Notes: generated from the letters alone by a model not told the origin. A DNA stretch of 64,000 bases from an uncultured Ruminiclostridium sp. (GCA_947629925.1 CANRFO010000007.1:62001-126000); one strand, 5' to 3'. Shown: positions 26,417 through 35,045, counted from the first letter of the stretch. Numbers and translations: made by a program.

Positions 26417-26681
26417 AAGCCTCACCTTCTTGGAATGATTTTATTGTAACACAACATTTATTTTGTGTCAAGATTGCTTTTTGCAGCAGCGGTCTTTGCG
26501 GTTTTCCCGAATGTTTTCAGATTTCTTGTTTAATTTCCGATTACGGTTTTAAATCCCCCAAAAACGCGAAAAAATTTAAAATAGCATGCAATTGTATTAC
26601 AAAGCAAAAATAAATCGAAAAAATTGCCGATTTTTGCTTGAATTGCAGTTGTCGGGCGTTTTTCTCCTTATTGCGATATAT

Positions 26682-26688
26682 TTCGACA
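26682..26688 (-). promoter_or_regulatory. Candidate 0A box (distal)
   Basis: TTCGACA, the exact complement of the Spo0A-box consensus TGTCGAA, about 150 bases upstream of the spo0A -35. A 7-base match can occur by chance. Confidence 0.4.
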
Positions 26689-26837
26689 GACTGTTGCCTT
26701 CCTCTTCGTTTTTATGGCTGTTTTGCCGTTTTATAAGCTTATTATACATTTTTATCGTCGCTGCTTTTTCTTCCGACTCCTTTCTTTGCCTCTTAAAATC
26801 CACTTTCATTATTTTTTGTATTTTTTCAAAAAAACTC

Positions 26838-26866
26838 TTGTATTTTTCAATATATTATGCTATCAT
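26838..26866 (+). promoter_or_regulatory. SigmaA-type promoter of spo0A with adjacent 0A-like box
   Basis: TTGTAT and TATCAT are 17 bases apart. A TGCGACA (26872-26878), one mismatch from the 0A-box complement, follows the -10 by five bases, where a bound regulator would block initiation. Autoregulation is inferred. Confidence 0.6.
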
Positions 26867-26916
26867 CATATTGCGACATATTATCGTACATTATTCCCAT
26901 AAAAGGAGAGACATCT

Positions 26917-27714
26917 ATGAGCAGCTCTAAAGTTCTGATCGGAAACGATATCCCCGATCAGGGGATAGCATGGGCTAATATGCTGAAAACAGCAGGCGCC
27001 TTTGCAGTTACAAGAAAACCCAACGGTCTTACACTCCTTCAGTATGTGAAGGAATATTCCATGCCCGACATACTCATCATCGAGGCTAAAATGCCCGGTC
27101 TTGATTCTATTGGCTTGATAAGGGAGCTGAAAAAGCTTGGCGAGCTTCCGACGGTCATCATAACCGCCGATCACCCTATGCCCGTGCTGGAGGAAGAAGC
27201 CTTATATCTCGGAGCTTCAGCATTTATGGTAAAGCCTTTTGAACCCTCGGAGCTTATGAGAAGGATAGCGGAGTCCGACACACAGGACAGGAAAACATCA
27301 GACATAGACTTTGACAGATTTATAAAAGAACCGTCTCGTCAGCAGGACCTTGAATGTATAGTAACCGACATAATACACCAGATAGGCATACCTGCTCACA
27401 TCAAAGGCTATCACTTTTTAAGATACGCCATAATGCTGTGTGTTGAAAACAACGAGATGATAAACAGCATAACGAAACAGCTTTATCCTACTGTTGCGGC
27501 TGAATTCAGGACGACCTCCTCAAGAGTTGAGCGCGCGATAAGGCACGCGATAGAGCTTGCATGGGACAGAGGAGATGTAGACGTTCTTAACTCCTACTTC
27601 GGCTATACAATACGCAACACCAAGGGCAAGCCTACCAACTCCGAATTTATCGCTCTTATTTCGGACAAGCTCAGGCTTCAGATCAAAACAGGCGAAGTCG
27701 CTTTGAAAAGCTGA
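26917..27714 (+). CDS. spo0A: Sporulation master regulator Spo0A with altered receiver site
   Basis: 265 residues. The C-terminal DNA-binding domain is unmistakable Spo0A: IGIPAHIKGYHFLR, LYPTVAAEFRTTSSRVERAIRHAIELAW, KPTNSEFIALISDKLRL. The N-terminal receiver is unusual. At the phospho-acceptor position, Asp56 in B. subtilis, this protein has Glu56 (ILIIEAKMP in place of LVLDIIMP), and the acidic pair Asp10-Asp11 reads Asn10-Asp11. The switch Thr (VIITAD) and the Lys of MVKPF are kept. Phosphorylation by the usual relay may thus be lost or mimicked. Start ATG at 26917 behind AAAAGGAGAG. The gene is away from its usual place after recN and spoIVB. Identity is certain; the consequence is inferred. 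Confidence 0.95.
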   Translation: MSSSKVLIGNDIPDQGIAWANMLKTAGAFAVTRKPNGLTLLQYVKEYSMPDILIIEAKMPGLDSIGLIRELKKLGELPTVIITADHPMPVLEEEALYLGASAFMVKPFEPSELMRRIAESDTQDRKTSDIDFDRFIKEPSRQQDLECIVTDIIHQIGIPAHIKGYHFLRYAIMLCVENNEMINSITKQLYPTVAAEFRTTSSRVERAIRHAIELAWDRGDVDVLNSYFGYTIRNTKGKPTNSEFIALISDKLRLQIKTGEVALKS

Positions 27715-27730
27715 AAAACATTATAATATT

Positions 27731-27764
27731 AAAATAAGCCGACAAAACTATGTCGGCTTATTTT
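27731..27764. terminator. Bidirectional terminator between spo0A and the Xre regulator
   Basis: AAAATAAGCCGACA pairs with TGTCGGCTTATTTT around six bases, with A and T runs for both directions. Confidence 0.9.
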
Positions 27765-27775
27765 GTTTGATCATA

Positions 27776-28171
27776 TTATTGTTTTTCTTTGTTCACTGCG
27801 TCAAAATAGATCTCCGTGAAGCAGGAGAACAGCCCCTGCTTATCCTCAGCGGTAAGCCCGCTTCCGTTTAGAAGCGTCCTTGCCTGTTTCAGCAGCTCCA
27901 TAGCGTCGTCTATTTCAGCGCTTTCCTCCGACGCTTCGTATAAAAACCGCTCTTCGCTGTTCAGAACAATGTTTTTTCTGTCGTCCATCAAAAACTCAGG
28001 CGTCACCTCAAGCTCTTCCGCCATTCTTCCGAGGATCGCCCGTCTCGGCTTTCTTGCGCCCGAAAGATAGTTTGCGAAGGCGCGGTATGTAATGCCCATC
28101 TTTTCGGCAAATTCCGTTTTCTTGTAACCTTTTCTGTGGAGCAGTATTTCAAGCTTGTCATGGAGGTTCAT
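27776..28171 (-). CDS. Xre-type helix-turn-helix regulator
   Basis: 131 residues. Residues 1-60 form a Cro/C1 helix-turn-helix (KLEILLHRKGYKKTEFAEKMGITYRAFANYLSGARKP, read in pieces), followed by a variable C-terminal half rich in Glu and Leu, without a known ligand domain. Start ATG at 28171 follows AAAGGATA. It converges on spo0A and diverges from argG. An inverted repeat between its -10 and its start suggests autoregulation. Targets are unknown. Confidence 0.88.
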   Translation of the reverse strand: MNLHDKLEILLHRKGYKKTEFAEKMGITYRAFANYLSGARKPRRAILGRMAEELEVTPEFLMDDRKNIVLNSEERFLYEASEESAEIDDAMELLKQARTLLNGSGLTAEDKQGLFSCFTEIYFDAVNKEKQ

Positions 28172-28188
28172 AACACAATATCCTTTCA

Positions 28189-28204
28189 AACGACAAATTT
28201 CGTT
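28189..28204 (-). promoter_or_regulatory. Candidate operator of the Xre regulator
   Basis: AACGA-N6-TCGTT inverted repeat, nine bases downstream of the -10 of the leftward promoter. Autorepression is inferred. Confidence 0.45.
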
Positions 28205-28212
28205 CATTTATT

Positions 28213-28241
28213 ATTATATCAGTGAACGCGGGAACAGTCAA
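28213..28241 (-). promoter_or_regulatory. SigmaA promoter of the Xre regulator
   Basis: Read leftward, TTGACT and TATAAT are 17 bases apart, 42 bases before the start codon. Confidence 0.78.
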
Positions 28242-28265
28242 TAAAAAATAAAAAAATTCAAAATA

Positions 28266-28311
28266 TGCAAAATATTCATAAAATATTCAAAATATACTGC
28301 ATAATATTCAT
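28266..28311 (+). promoter_or_regulatory. Paired ARG-box-like sites upstream of argG
   Basis: TGCAAAATATTCAT at 28266 and TGCATAATATTCAT at 28298 differ by one base and start 32 bases apart, about three helical turns. Reversed, each reads ATGAATATTWTGCA, close to the ArgR box (ATGAATAAAAATKCA) but one base shorter. They lie just upstream of the argG promoter, and argR is in the window. Confidence 0.5.
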
Positions 28312-28329
28312 AAAATTGCATTAAACCCC

Positions 28330-28357
28330 TTGACAATCGCGTTAAATGCTGTATAAT
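28330..28357 (+). promoter_or_regulatory. SigmaA promoter of argG
   Basis: Consensus TTGACA and TATAAT with a 16-base spacer, 34 bases before the argG start. Confidence 0.8.
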
Positions 28358-28391
28358 GTATAAAGAAAATTTTTTAAACAGGAGTTTAGTT

Positions 28392-29618
28392 ATGGAAAAA
28401 GAAATAAAAAAGATCGTACTTGCGTATTCAGGCGGACTTGACACTTCAATAATCATTCCTTGGCTGCATGAGAATTACCCCGGCTGCGAAGTTATCTGCG
28501 TAGCGGGAAACGTAGGGCAGGACGCAGAGCTTGACGGACTGGAGGAAAGAGCAAAGAAAACAGGCGCCTCCAAGCTGTACATAGAGGACATACAGGAAGA
28601 ATTTGTGAACGACTTTATTTTCCCCACGCTGAAAGCGGGCGCAAAATACGAGGGGTATCTTCTGGGAACTTCCTTTGCAAGACCTCCTATCGCAAAAAGG
28701 ATAGTCGAGATCGCGAGAAAAGAGAACGCCGACGCTATCTGCCACGGCTGCACAGGCAAGGGCAACGATCAGGTTCGTTTTGAGCTTACAATAAAGGCGC
28801 TCGCCCCCGATATAAAAGTGATCGCTCCCTGGAGAATATGGGATCTTCGTTCCAGAGATCAGGAAATAGATTATGCCGAGGCTCACAACGTACCCATTAA
28901 AATAACGAGAGAAACCAACTATTCCAAGGATATGAACCTCTGGCACCTTTCTCATGAGGGACTTGACCTTGAGGATCCCGCTAACGAGCCTCAGTACAAC
29001 AAGCCGGGATTCCTTGAGCTTGGCGTATCTCCCGAAGCTGCGCCCGACAAGCCCACCTACATCACCATTTCCTTTGAAAAGGGAATACCCGTTGCTCTTG
29101 ACGGAGAAAAAACAGACGGCGTAACTCTTATCAAAAAGCTGAACAAGCTGGGCGGCGAAAACGGCATAGGACTTTTCGACGTAGTTGAGAACCGTCTTGT
29201 GGGAATGAAGTCAAGAGGCGTATACGAAACTCCGGGCGGCACTATCCTTTACCACGCTCACGAAGTCCTTGAAACCATCTGCCTCGACAAGGAAACTCAG
29301 CACTACAAAGCTGGACTTGCTCAGAAATACGCAGACCTTGTATACAACGGTCAGTGGTACACTCCTCTCAGAGAGGCTATGGACGCATTTGTTGACAAAA
29401 CTCAGGAGACCTGCACAGGCGAAGTAAGACTGAAGCTCTATAAGGGCAATATAATCAACGCAGGCGTAACTTCTCCCTACACTCTTTACAGTGAGGATTT
29501 CGCCTCCTTCGGCGAGGACGACGTATACGACCATAAGGACAGCGAAGGCTTTATCAACCTGTTCGGTCTGCCTATCAAGGTAAAAGCGCTGCTTGACGCT
29601 GAGAGAAACAAGAAATAA
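28392..29618 (+). CDS. argG: Argininosuccinate synthase
   Basis: Joins citrulline and aspartate with ATP. The ATP-binding AYSGGLDTS at the start, the citrulline and aspartate contacts (for example SFARPPIAK and [15 protein letters not shown], read as separate blocks), and the full 408-residue length are standard. ATG at 28392 behind CAGGAG. It has its own promoter with ArgR-like sites; a terminator-type hairpin follows before argH, so transcription into the rest of the arginine cluster may be attenuated. Confidence 0.97.
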   Translation: MEKEIKKIVLAYSGGLDTSIIIPWLHENYPGCEVICVAGNVGQDAELDGLEERAKKTGASKLYIEDIQEEFVNDFIFPTLKAGAKYEGYLLGTSFARPPIAKRIVEIARKENADAICHGCTGKGNDQVRFELTIKALAPDIKVIAPWRIWDLRSRDQEIDYAEAHNVPIKITRETNYSKDMNLWHLSHEGLDLEDPANEPQYNKPGFLELGVSPEAAPDKPTYITISFEKGIPVALDGEKTDGVTLIKKLNKLGGENGIGLFDVVENRLVGMKSRGVYETPGGTILYHAHEVLETICLDKETQHYKAGLAQKYADLVYNGQWYTPLREAMDAFVDKTQETCTGEVRLKLYKGNIINAGVTSPYTLYSEDFASFGEDDVYDHKDSEGFINLFGLPIKVKALLDAERNKK

Positions 29619-29621
29619 TGC

Positions 29622-29654
29622 TTTAAGCGGAGGCTTCTCCGCTTAAACTTTTTT
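29622..29654 (+). terminator. Terminator or attenuator between argG and argH
   Basis: TTTAAGCGGAG pairs with CTCCGCTTAAA around GCTT, followed by CTTTTTT. No clear separate promoter for argH is seen in the 40 bases after it, so partial readthrough is likely. Confidence 0.85.
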
Positions 29655-29694
29655 GAAAAATTATCTACCTTTTATTAAGGAAAGGAACACAGCT

Positions 29695-31074
29695 ATGTCA
29701 GAAAAAATGTGGGCGGGAAGATTTTCCAAGGAAGTGGACAGCGGCGTAAACGCTTTTAATTCTTCCGTTTCCTTTGACAGCAGAATGTACAGGCAGGACA
29801 TAAAGGGCAGTATCGCTCACGCTGAAATGCTGGGCAAAGCAGGGATAATTTCCGCCAAGGACAGCAAAAAGATAATAGCGGAGCTTGAAAATATCCTTAC
29901 TGACCTTGAAAGCGGAGCGCTGAAGATAGACCCCACCGCCGAGGACATTCATATGTTCATAGAGGCTGTCCTCACACAGCGTATCGGCGAAACAGGAAAA
30001 CGACTGCATACCGCCCGATCCCGCAATGATCAGGTAGCTCTTGACATTCGCCTTTATCTCCGTGACGAAACGGAAGAAATAAAGGCTTTGCTGAAACAGC
30101 TTATAACCGTCCTCTGTGACACAGCGGAGCAGAATACCGATACGATAATGCCGGGCTACACTCATCTCCAGCGAGCTCAGCCCATAACCTTCGGACATCA
30201 TCTTATGGCATACTCTCAGATGTTTTTGCGTGACATAAGCCGCCTGAACGATGCCGCCCGCCGTATGAACCAATGCCCCTTGGGCAGCGGAGCCTTGGCG
30301 GGAACCACCTATCCCATAGACCGACAGCTCACATCACAGCTTTTAGGCTTTGACTGTCCCACCGCAAATTCCCTTGACGGCGTATCAGACCGTGATTTCT
30401 GCATAGAGCTTGCAAGCGCTATATCCATAATAATGACCCACCTTTCCCGCTTTTCCGAGGAGATAATTTTTTGGTGCAGCTGGGAATTTAAGTTTATCGA
30501 GCTTGACGACGCCTTTGCAACAGGCTCCAGCATAATGCCACAGAAGAAAAACCCCGACATAGCTGAACTTGTAAGAGGAAAGTGCGGACGTGTTATCGGC
30601 GACAATATGACCCTTCTTACAATGATGAAAGGACTTCCCCTTGCATACAACAAGGATATGCAGGAGGATAAGGAGGCGATTTTCGACGCCATAGACAACG
30701 TAAAGCTGTGCCTTTCCACCTTTATCCCCATGCTTCAGACTATGACCGTTTACAGGGAAAATATGAGGAACGCTGCCGCAAAAGGCTTCATAAACGCCAC
30801 CGACTGCGCCGATTATCTTGTTAAAAAGGGAATGGCTTTCCGCGACGCATATAAGATAACAGGCGGACTTGTCGCCCTTTGCATAGAGAAAAAGACCGAC
30901 CTTGAACACCTTCCCATAGAGGATTACCGCTCCCGCAGTGAGCTTTTCGACATTGACGTGTACGACGCCATAAACCTTGACACCTGCGTGAACAGCCGCA
31001 TTTCCTACGGCGGACCTTCCCCCGAAAGTGTGAAAAAGCAGATAGCCGATGTCAGAGGAGCGCTTGATGAATAA
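29695..31074 (+). CDS. argH: Argininosuccinate lyase
   Basis: Splits argininosuccinate to arginine and fumarate, the last step of the pathway. The superfamily signature GSSIMPQKKNPD contains the catalytic Ser; the LHTARSRNDQVALD block and the TPGYTHLQ-type block (here MPGYTHLQRAQP) are also present. 459 residues. ATG at 29695 behind AAGGAAAGG. It overlaps the downstream kinase gene by 8 bases. Confidence 0.97.
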   Translation: MSEKMWAGRFSKEVDSGVNAFNSSVSFDSRMYRQDIKGSIAHAEMLGKAGIISAKDSKKIIAELENILTDLESGALKIDPTAEDIHMFIEAVLTQRIGETGKRLHTARSRNDQVALDIRLYLRDETEEIKALLKQLITVLCDTAEQNTDTIMPGYTHLQRAQPITFGHHLMAYSQMFLRDISRLNDAARRMNQCPLGSGALAGTTYPIDRQLTSQLLGFDCPTANSLDGVSDRDFCIELASAISIIMTHLSRFSEEIIFWCSWEFKFIELDDAFATGSSIMPQKKNPDIAELVRGKCGRVIGDNMTLLTMMKGLPLAYNKDMQEDKEAIFDAIDNVKLCLSTFIPMLQTMTVYRENMRNAAAKGFINATDCADYLVKKGMAFRDAYKITGGLVALCIEKKTDLEHLPIEDYRSRSELFDIDVYDAINLDTCVNSRISYGGPSPESVKKQIADVRGALDE

Positions 31075-31957
31075 CTTTGTCTATATGTACGGAATGATAA
31101 TTTCCACACAAAGCTTTTTGCTGAAGGGCAGCTTTCCTGCTCCTGACGGTCAAGCGGAGATTAAGGAGAAATATCATCTTGTAGGCGGAGAGACGGGAAC
31201 AGCTGCTGCAGTTTGCTTATCGCTGGGACTTAACGTAAAGTTAGGCGGAACTCACCTCGGTTCACTTAATAAAGATGTCATATTGAATTATTTCGGCAGC
31301 AAAAACGCCGACATCTCAGAGCTTGTAACAAAGCCTTATGACGGCGTTACCGACTATATAATCATAGACAAAAACACCCGAACCTGTTTCGGAGAATGGG
31401 AAAAATTGTTCGGCAGCGGAAAACCTTTCTATGAGCCGCCAAATGAAGCGTCAATAAGAGATTGCGAATGTGCGGGGATAGACCCTTTCTTTTACCCCGA
31501 TTTATCCGCAGAGATTTGCCTGAAATACAGCAAACCCTACGCTACGATAGATTGTACTTATGACAGCGTTATGAACCGCCACTGTGCAATAAACGCCGTT
31601 TCCCACCAATTCCTGAAAACCTGTTACGGCAACACCGACCTTGAGGAGCTTTTCAGATCATACACCGACAATACTGACGGACTTGTGATTTTTACAAGAG
31701 GAGAAAAAGAGCTTTTATATGGCAGAAAAGGTCAAAAGCCAAAATACTTCAAGCCTTATTCTCTTGGTATTATCTCCACTCTCGGTGCGGGAGACAGCTT
31801 CAAGGCGGGAACAATATACGCTCTTTATAACAAAATGAGTGACGAAGACACGGTGAGATATGCCTGTGCAGTGGCAGGACTTGCCTGCACTAAATTTCCC
31901 ATAGCTCTTTACCCACCGACTGTTAAAGAAGTGGAAAAATTGATACAACAAAAATAA
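31067..31957 (+). CDS. PfkB-family carbohydrate/nucleoside kinase inside the arg operon
   Basis: 296 residues of the ribokinase/PfkB fold. An N-terminal Gly motif (LVGGETGTAA) and the C-terminal catalytic signature STLGAGDSFKAG, with the general-base Asp, are both present. The exact substrate cannot be told; sequence between the motifs is not that of fructokinase or ribokinase as I know them. The ATG at 31067 follows AGAGGAG inside argH and overlaps it by 8 bases, and argC follows by 13 bases, so it is fully embedded in the arginine operon. A link to arginine metabolism is suggested only by position. Confidence 0.85.
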   Translation: MNNFVYMYGMIISTQSFLLKGSFPAPDGQAEIKEKYHLVGGETGTAAAVCLSLGLNVKLGGTHLGSLNKDVILNYFGSKNADISELVTKPYDGVTDYIIIDKNTRTCFGEWEKLFGSGKPFYEPPNEASIRDCECAGIDPFFYPDLSAEICLKYSKPYATIDCTYDSVMNRHCAINAVSHQFLKTCYGNTDLEELFRSYTDNTDGLVIFTRGEKELLYGRKGQKPKYFKPYSLGIISTLGAGDSFKAGTIYALYNKMSDEDTVRYACAVAGLACTKFPIALYPPTVKEVEKLIQQK

Positions 31958-31970
31958 CGGAGAAAATGAA

Positions 31971-32915
31971 ATGACAAAAATATTCATTGACGGCAAAGAG
32001 GGAACAACGGGACTGAAAATTTACGAGCGTTTTCAAAACCGCACAGACCTTGAAATACTTGAAATAGACGAGGAAAAGCGCAAAGACCCTTCGGAACGTG
32101 CCAAGCTGATAAATGCGTCCGATTTCACATTTTTGTGCCTTCCCGACGCAGCGGCAAAAGAGGCGGTATCTCTTGCGACAAACCCGAACGTCAGAATAAT
32201 CGACGCCTCTACCGCCCACAGAACAAATCCCGATTGGGCATACGGCTTTCCCGAGCTTTCACCCACTCACCGTGAGAAAATAAAAAACTCTAAGCGTGTG
32301 GCAGTTCCGGGCTGCTATGCAGGCGGCTTTGCGGCTCTTGTTTATCCTCTTGTGGCGAACGGCTTCATCGCTCCCGATTATCCCGTGACCTGCTATGCGG
32401 TCTCAGGATACAGCGGGGCGGGAAAGAAAGCGATAGCGGTTTACGAGGGAGCAGACAAACCAAATGAATACAACAGCCCCCGTCAGTATGCCCTCACTCA
32501 ACAGCACAAGCACCTGCCGGAAATGCAGCAGATAAGCGGACTTGCGGAAAAGCCTGTATTTGTGCCTCTCATCTGTGATTTTTACAGCGGGATGACCGTT
32601 ACCGTTCCCCTTTATTCACGACTTATGAAAAAGCGCTATACACCCGCCGACATTTTGGAAATGTACAAAGCCCATTACGCGGGTCAGCCTATGATGAAGG
32701 TCGCCGCTCTTATGGGAGAAGACCTTCTCCCCGACGGATTTCTTGCGGCAAACACCCTCAGCGGTAAAAACATAATGGAGATATTCGTCTGCGGCAACGA
32801 GGACAGGATAGTCCTCACCTCCCGTCTTGACAATCTGGGCAAGGGAGCCAGCGGCGCCGCCGTTCAGTGCCTCAACATAATGCTTGGCATAGACGAGACC
32901 ACAGGCTTGCTGTAA
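31971..32915 (+). CDS. argC: N-acetyl-gamma-glutamyl-phosphate reductase, short type
   Basis: NADPH-dependent reduction of N-acetylglutamyl phosphate. The Rossmann start is KIFIDGKEGTTGL, the catalytic Cys115 is in VPGCYAGG, and HKHLPEM carries a catalytic His. At 314 residues and with this opening it is the short AGPR class (type 2), different from the longer class in B. subtilis. ATG behind ACGGAGAA. It is followed by argJ after 15 bases. Confidence 0.95.
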   Translation: MTKIFIDGKEGTTGLKIYERFQNRTDLEILEIDEEKRKDPSERAKLINASDFTFLCLPDAAAKEAVSLATNPNVRIIDASTAHRTNPDWAYGFPELSPTHREKIKNSKRVAVPGCYAGGFAALVYPLVANGFIAPDYPVTCYAVSGYSGAGKKAIAVYEGADKPNEYNSPRQYALTQQHKHLPEMQQISGLAEKPVFVPLICDFYSGMTVTVPLYSRLMKKRYTPADILEMYKAHYAGQPMMKVAALMGEDLLPDGFLAANTLSGKNIMEIFVCGNEDRIVLTSRLDNLGKGASGAAVQCLNIMLGIDETTGLL

Positions 32916-32930
32916 AGAAAGGAAACAAAA

Positions 32931-34163
32931 ATGGTACAGTATAAGGATTTTAAATATACAGACGGCGGGATCTGTGCCGCAAAAGGCTTTTCAGCCGCAG
33001 GCACAAACGCTCATATAAAACCGAACTCCGCCAAAAACGATATGGCGCTTATTTATTGCGACGTAAAATGCACCGCCGCCGCCCTTTACACTCAGAATAA
33101 GGTACAGGGCGCACCTATAACGGTGACAAAGCAGCATTTAGCAGACCATACCGCACAGGCTGTCATAGTGAACTCAGGCAACGCCAACACCTGCAATTCC
33201 AACGGTATTGAGATAGCACAGCAGGCTTGTATGCTTACCGCAAAGGCGCTGAACATTCCTGCAGAGGACGTTATCGTAGCGTCAACAGGCGTTATCGGAC
33301 AAAAGCTGTCCATAGAGCCTTTTGAGCGCTGCATACCCGTTCTTGCACAGTCCCTTTCCGATAAAGGGAACAACGACGCCTGCACCGCCATAATGACCAC
33401 AGACACAAGACAAAAGCAGTTTGCGGTAGAATTTCAGCTTGACGGAAAAACCTGTCATTTAGGCGGAATGAGCAAGGGCAGCGGAATGATAAATCCCAAT
33501 ATGGCTACCATGCTCGCCTTTATAACAACAGATGTTTCAATAAACGCCGAAATGCTTGAAAAAGCGCTGAGAGAAGTAACCAACGTCACTTACAATATGG
33601 TGAGCGTAGACGGCGACACCTCCACCAACGATATGGTAACTCTCCTTTCATCAGGTCACGCGGGAAACACCGAAATAACCTCGGAGAATGAGCTTTACTC
33701 ACAGTTTAAAGACGCGCTTTATGCCGTGATGATGAACCTTGCCCGTGAGACCGCCCGCGACGGCGAGGGCGCAACAAGGCTTATGGAATGTAAGGTGAAA
33801 AACGCTCACGACGATAAAACAGCAAAAACCGTAGCAAAATCAGTAATAAACAGCTCACTTCTCAAAGCGGCGATATTTGCCGCCGACGCCAACTGGGGAC
33901 GAATTTTGTGCGCCATAGGCTACGCCGACGCTGACTTTGACATCTCAAAAGTATCGGTGGATCTTGTTTCCCGCGCGGGAAGTATCCGTGTATGCGAAAA
34001 CGGTTCGGGAACGGATTTTTCCGAAGACACAGCCTTTAAAATACTGTCGGAAGACGAAATAACCATAGAAGTCGACCTTGCGGAAGGAAGCTGCGAGGCG
34101 ACCGCATGGGGCTGCGACCTTACATACGATTATGTAAAGATAAACGCCGAATACAGGAGCTGA
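32931..34163 (+). CDS. argJ: Glutamate N-acetyltransferase (ornithine acetyltransferase)
   Basis: Moves the acetyl group from N-acetylornithine to glutamate, making the pathway cyclic; some members also use acetyl-CoA. The enzyme cuts itself before a Thr nucleophile, here Thr193 in NPNMATMLAF. KGSGMI precedes it and the NSSLLKAAIFAADANWGR block follows. 410 residues, normal. ATG behind AAAGGAAAC. ArgJ makes a dedicated argE unnecessary, which fits its absence here. Confidence 0.97.
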   Translation: MVQYKDFKYTDGGICAAKGFSAAGTNAHIKPNSAKNDMALIYCDVKCTAAALYTQNKVQGAPITVTKQHLADHTAQAVIVNSGNANTCNSNGIEIAQQACMLTAKALNIPAEDVIVASTGVIGQKLSIEPFERCIPVLAQSLSDKGNNDACTAIMTTDTRQKQFAVEFQLDGKTCHLGGMSKGSGMINPNMATMLAFITTDVSINAEMLEKALREVTNVTYNMVSVDGDTSTNDMVTLLSSGHAGNTEITSENELYSQFKDALYAVMMNLARETARDGEGATRLMECKVKNAHDDKTAKTVAKSVINSSLLKAAIFAADANWGRILCAIGYADADFDISKVSVDLVSRAGSIRVCENGSGTDFSEDTAFKILSEDEITIEVDLAEGSCEATAWGCDLTYDYVKINAEYRS

Positions 34164-34176
34164 GAGGAGAAAAAAG

Positions 34177-35022
34177 ATGAATCTTGACAGAGCGCAGATA
34201 TTAAACGACGCGTTGCCCTATATACAGCAGTATTCAGGCAAGACAGTAGTTGTAAAATACGGCGGCAACGCCATGACAAATGACGCCTTAAAGCAGGCGG
34301 TAATGTCCGATATCGTCCTTTTGTCCCTTGTCGGAATAAGGATAGTTCTTGTCCACGGCGGCGGACCCGAGATAAACGCCATGCTGAAAAAAACAGGCAA
34401 GGAAAGCAGATTTGTAAATGGTTTGCGCTACACCGACGAGGAAACAATGGACATCGTTCAGATGGTCCTTTGCGGCAAGGTGAATAAGGATCTTGTAGAC
34501 CTCTTGCATCTGCACAAAGGCAAAGCGGTAGGACTTTGCGGGCTTGACGGTCATATGATCGAGGCTGAGCAAAAAGACCCAGAGCTCGGTCTTGTTGGCG
34601 AGATAACAAAAGTTGATCCTCAGATGATAAACGACGTCCTTGACAAAGGTTATATCCCCGTAATATCCACCGTTGCCTCAGGCGGCGACGGACAGGTATA
34701 CAACATCAACGCCGATACCGCCGCGGCAAGGATAGCGGCGGAAATAAAAGCGGTAAACCTTATTCTTATGACCGATATCGCAGGGCTTCTTGAAAACAAG
34801 GACGACGACAGCACCCTCATTCATACCGTGGGAGTGAGCGAAGTGCCGTACCTCAAGCGTCAGGGAATAGTTTCAGGCGGAATGATACCCAAGATAGACT
34901 GCTGTGTTGAGGCAGTGCGCCGAGGCGTTTCCAAAGCAAACATAATCGACGGCAGAATACCTCACTCGATCCTGATAGAGCTCCTCACCAACGAAGGCGC
35001 AGGAACAATGATAATCAGCTGA
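34177..35022 (+). CDS. argB: Acetylglutamate kinase
   Basis: Phosphorylates N-acetylglutamate. The amino-acid kinase fold is shown by VVKYGGNAM at the start, LVHGGGPEIN, and the C-terminal GGMIPKI and nucleotide-binding NINADTAAARIA. 281 residues. The N-terminus is extended enough (LDRAQILNDALPYIQQYSG) to match the arginine-inhibitable hexameric class, so feedback control is plausible. ATG behind GAGAGGAG. Confidence 0.97.
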   Translation: MNLDRAQILNDALPYIQQYSGKTVVVKYGGNAMTNDALKQAVMSDIVLLSLVGIRIVLVHGGGPEINAMLKKTGKESRFVNGLRYTDEETMDIVQMVLCGKVNKDLVDLLHLHKGKAVGLCGLDGHMIEAEQKDPELGLVGEITKVDPQMINDVLDKGYIPVISTVASGGDGQVYNINADTAAARIAAEIKAVNLILMTDIAGLLENKDDDSTLIHTVGVSEVPYLKRQGIVSGGMIPKIDCCVEAVRRGVSKANIIDGRIPHSILIELLTNEGAGTMIIS

Positions 35023-35045
35023 GAAACGAGGGGAAAGGATATAAA

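Larger units (their letters stand above)
26417..26916. other. AT-rich gene-free region upstream of spo0A
   Basis: About 500 bases with no convincing gene. A 114-codon rightward frame (26586-26930) is open only because the region is T-rich and has no ribosome site. The region holds the spo0A promoter and two Spo0A-box-like sequences, reported separately. Confidence 0.6.

Noticed and set aside
26586-26930. Open rightward frame of 114 codons upstream of spo0A
   Set aside because: No ribosome site, strongly T-rich composition giving a random hydrophobic product, and it runs through the spo0A promoter and past its start.
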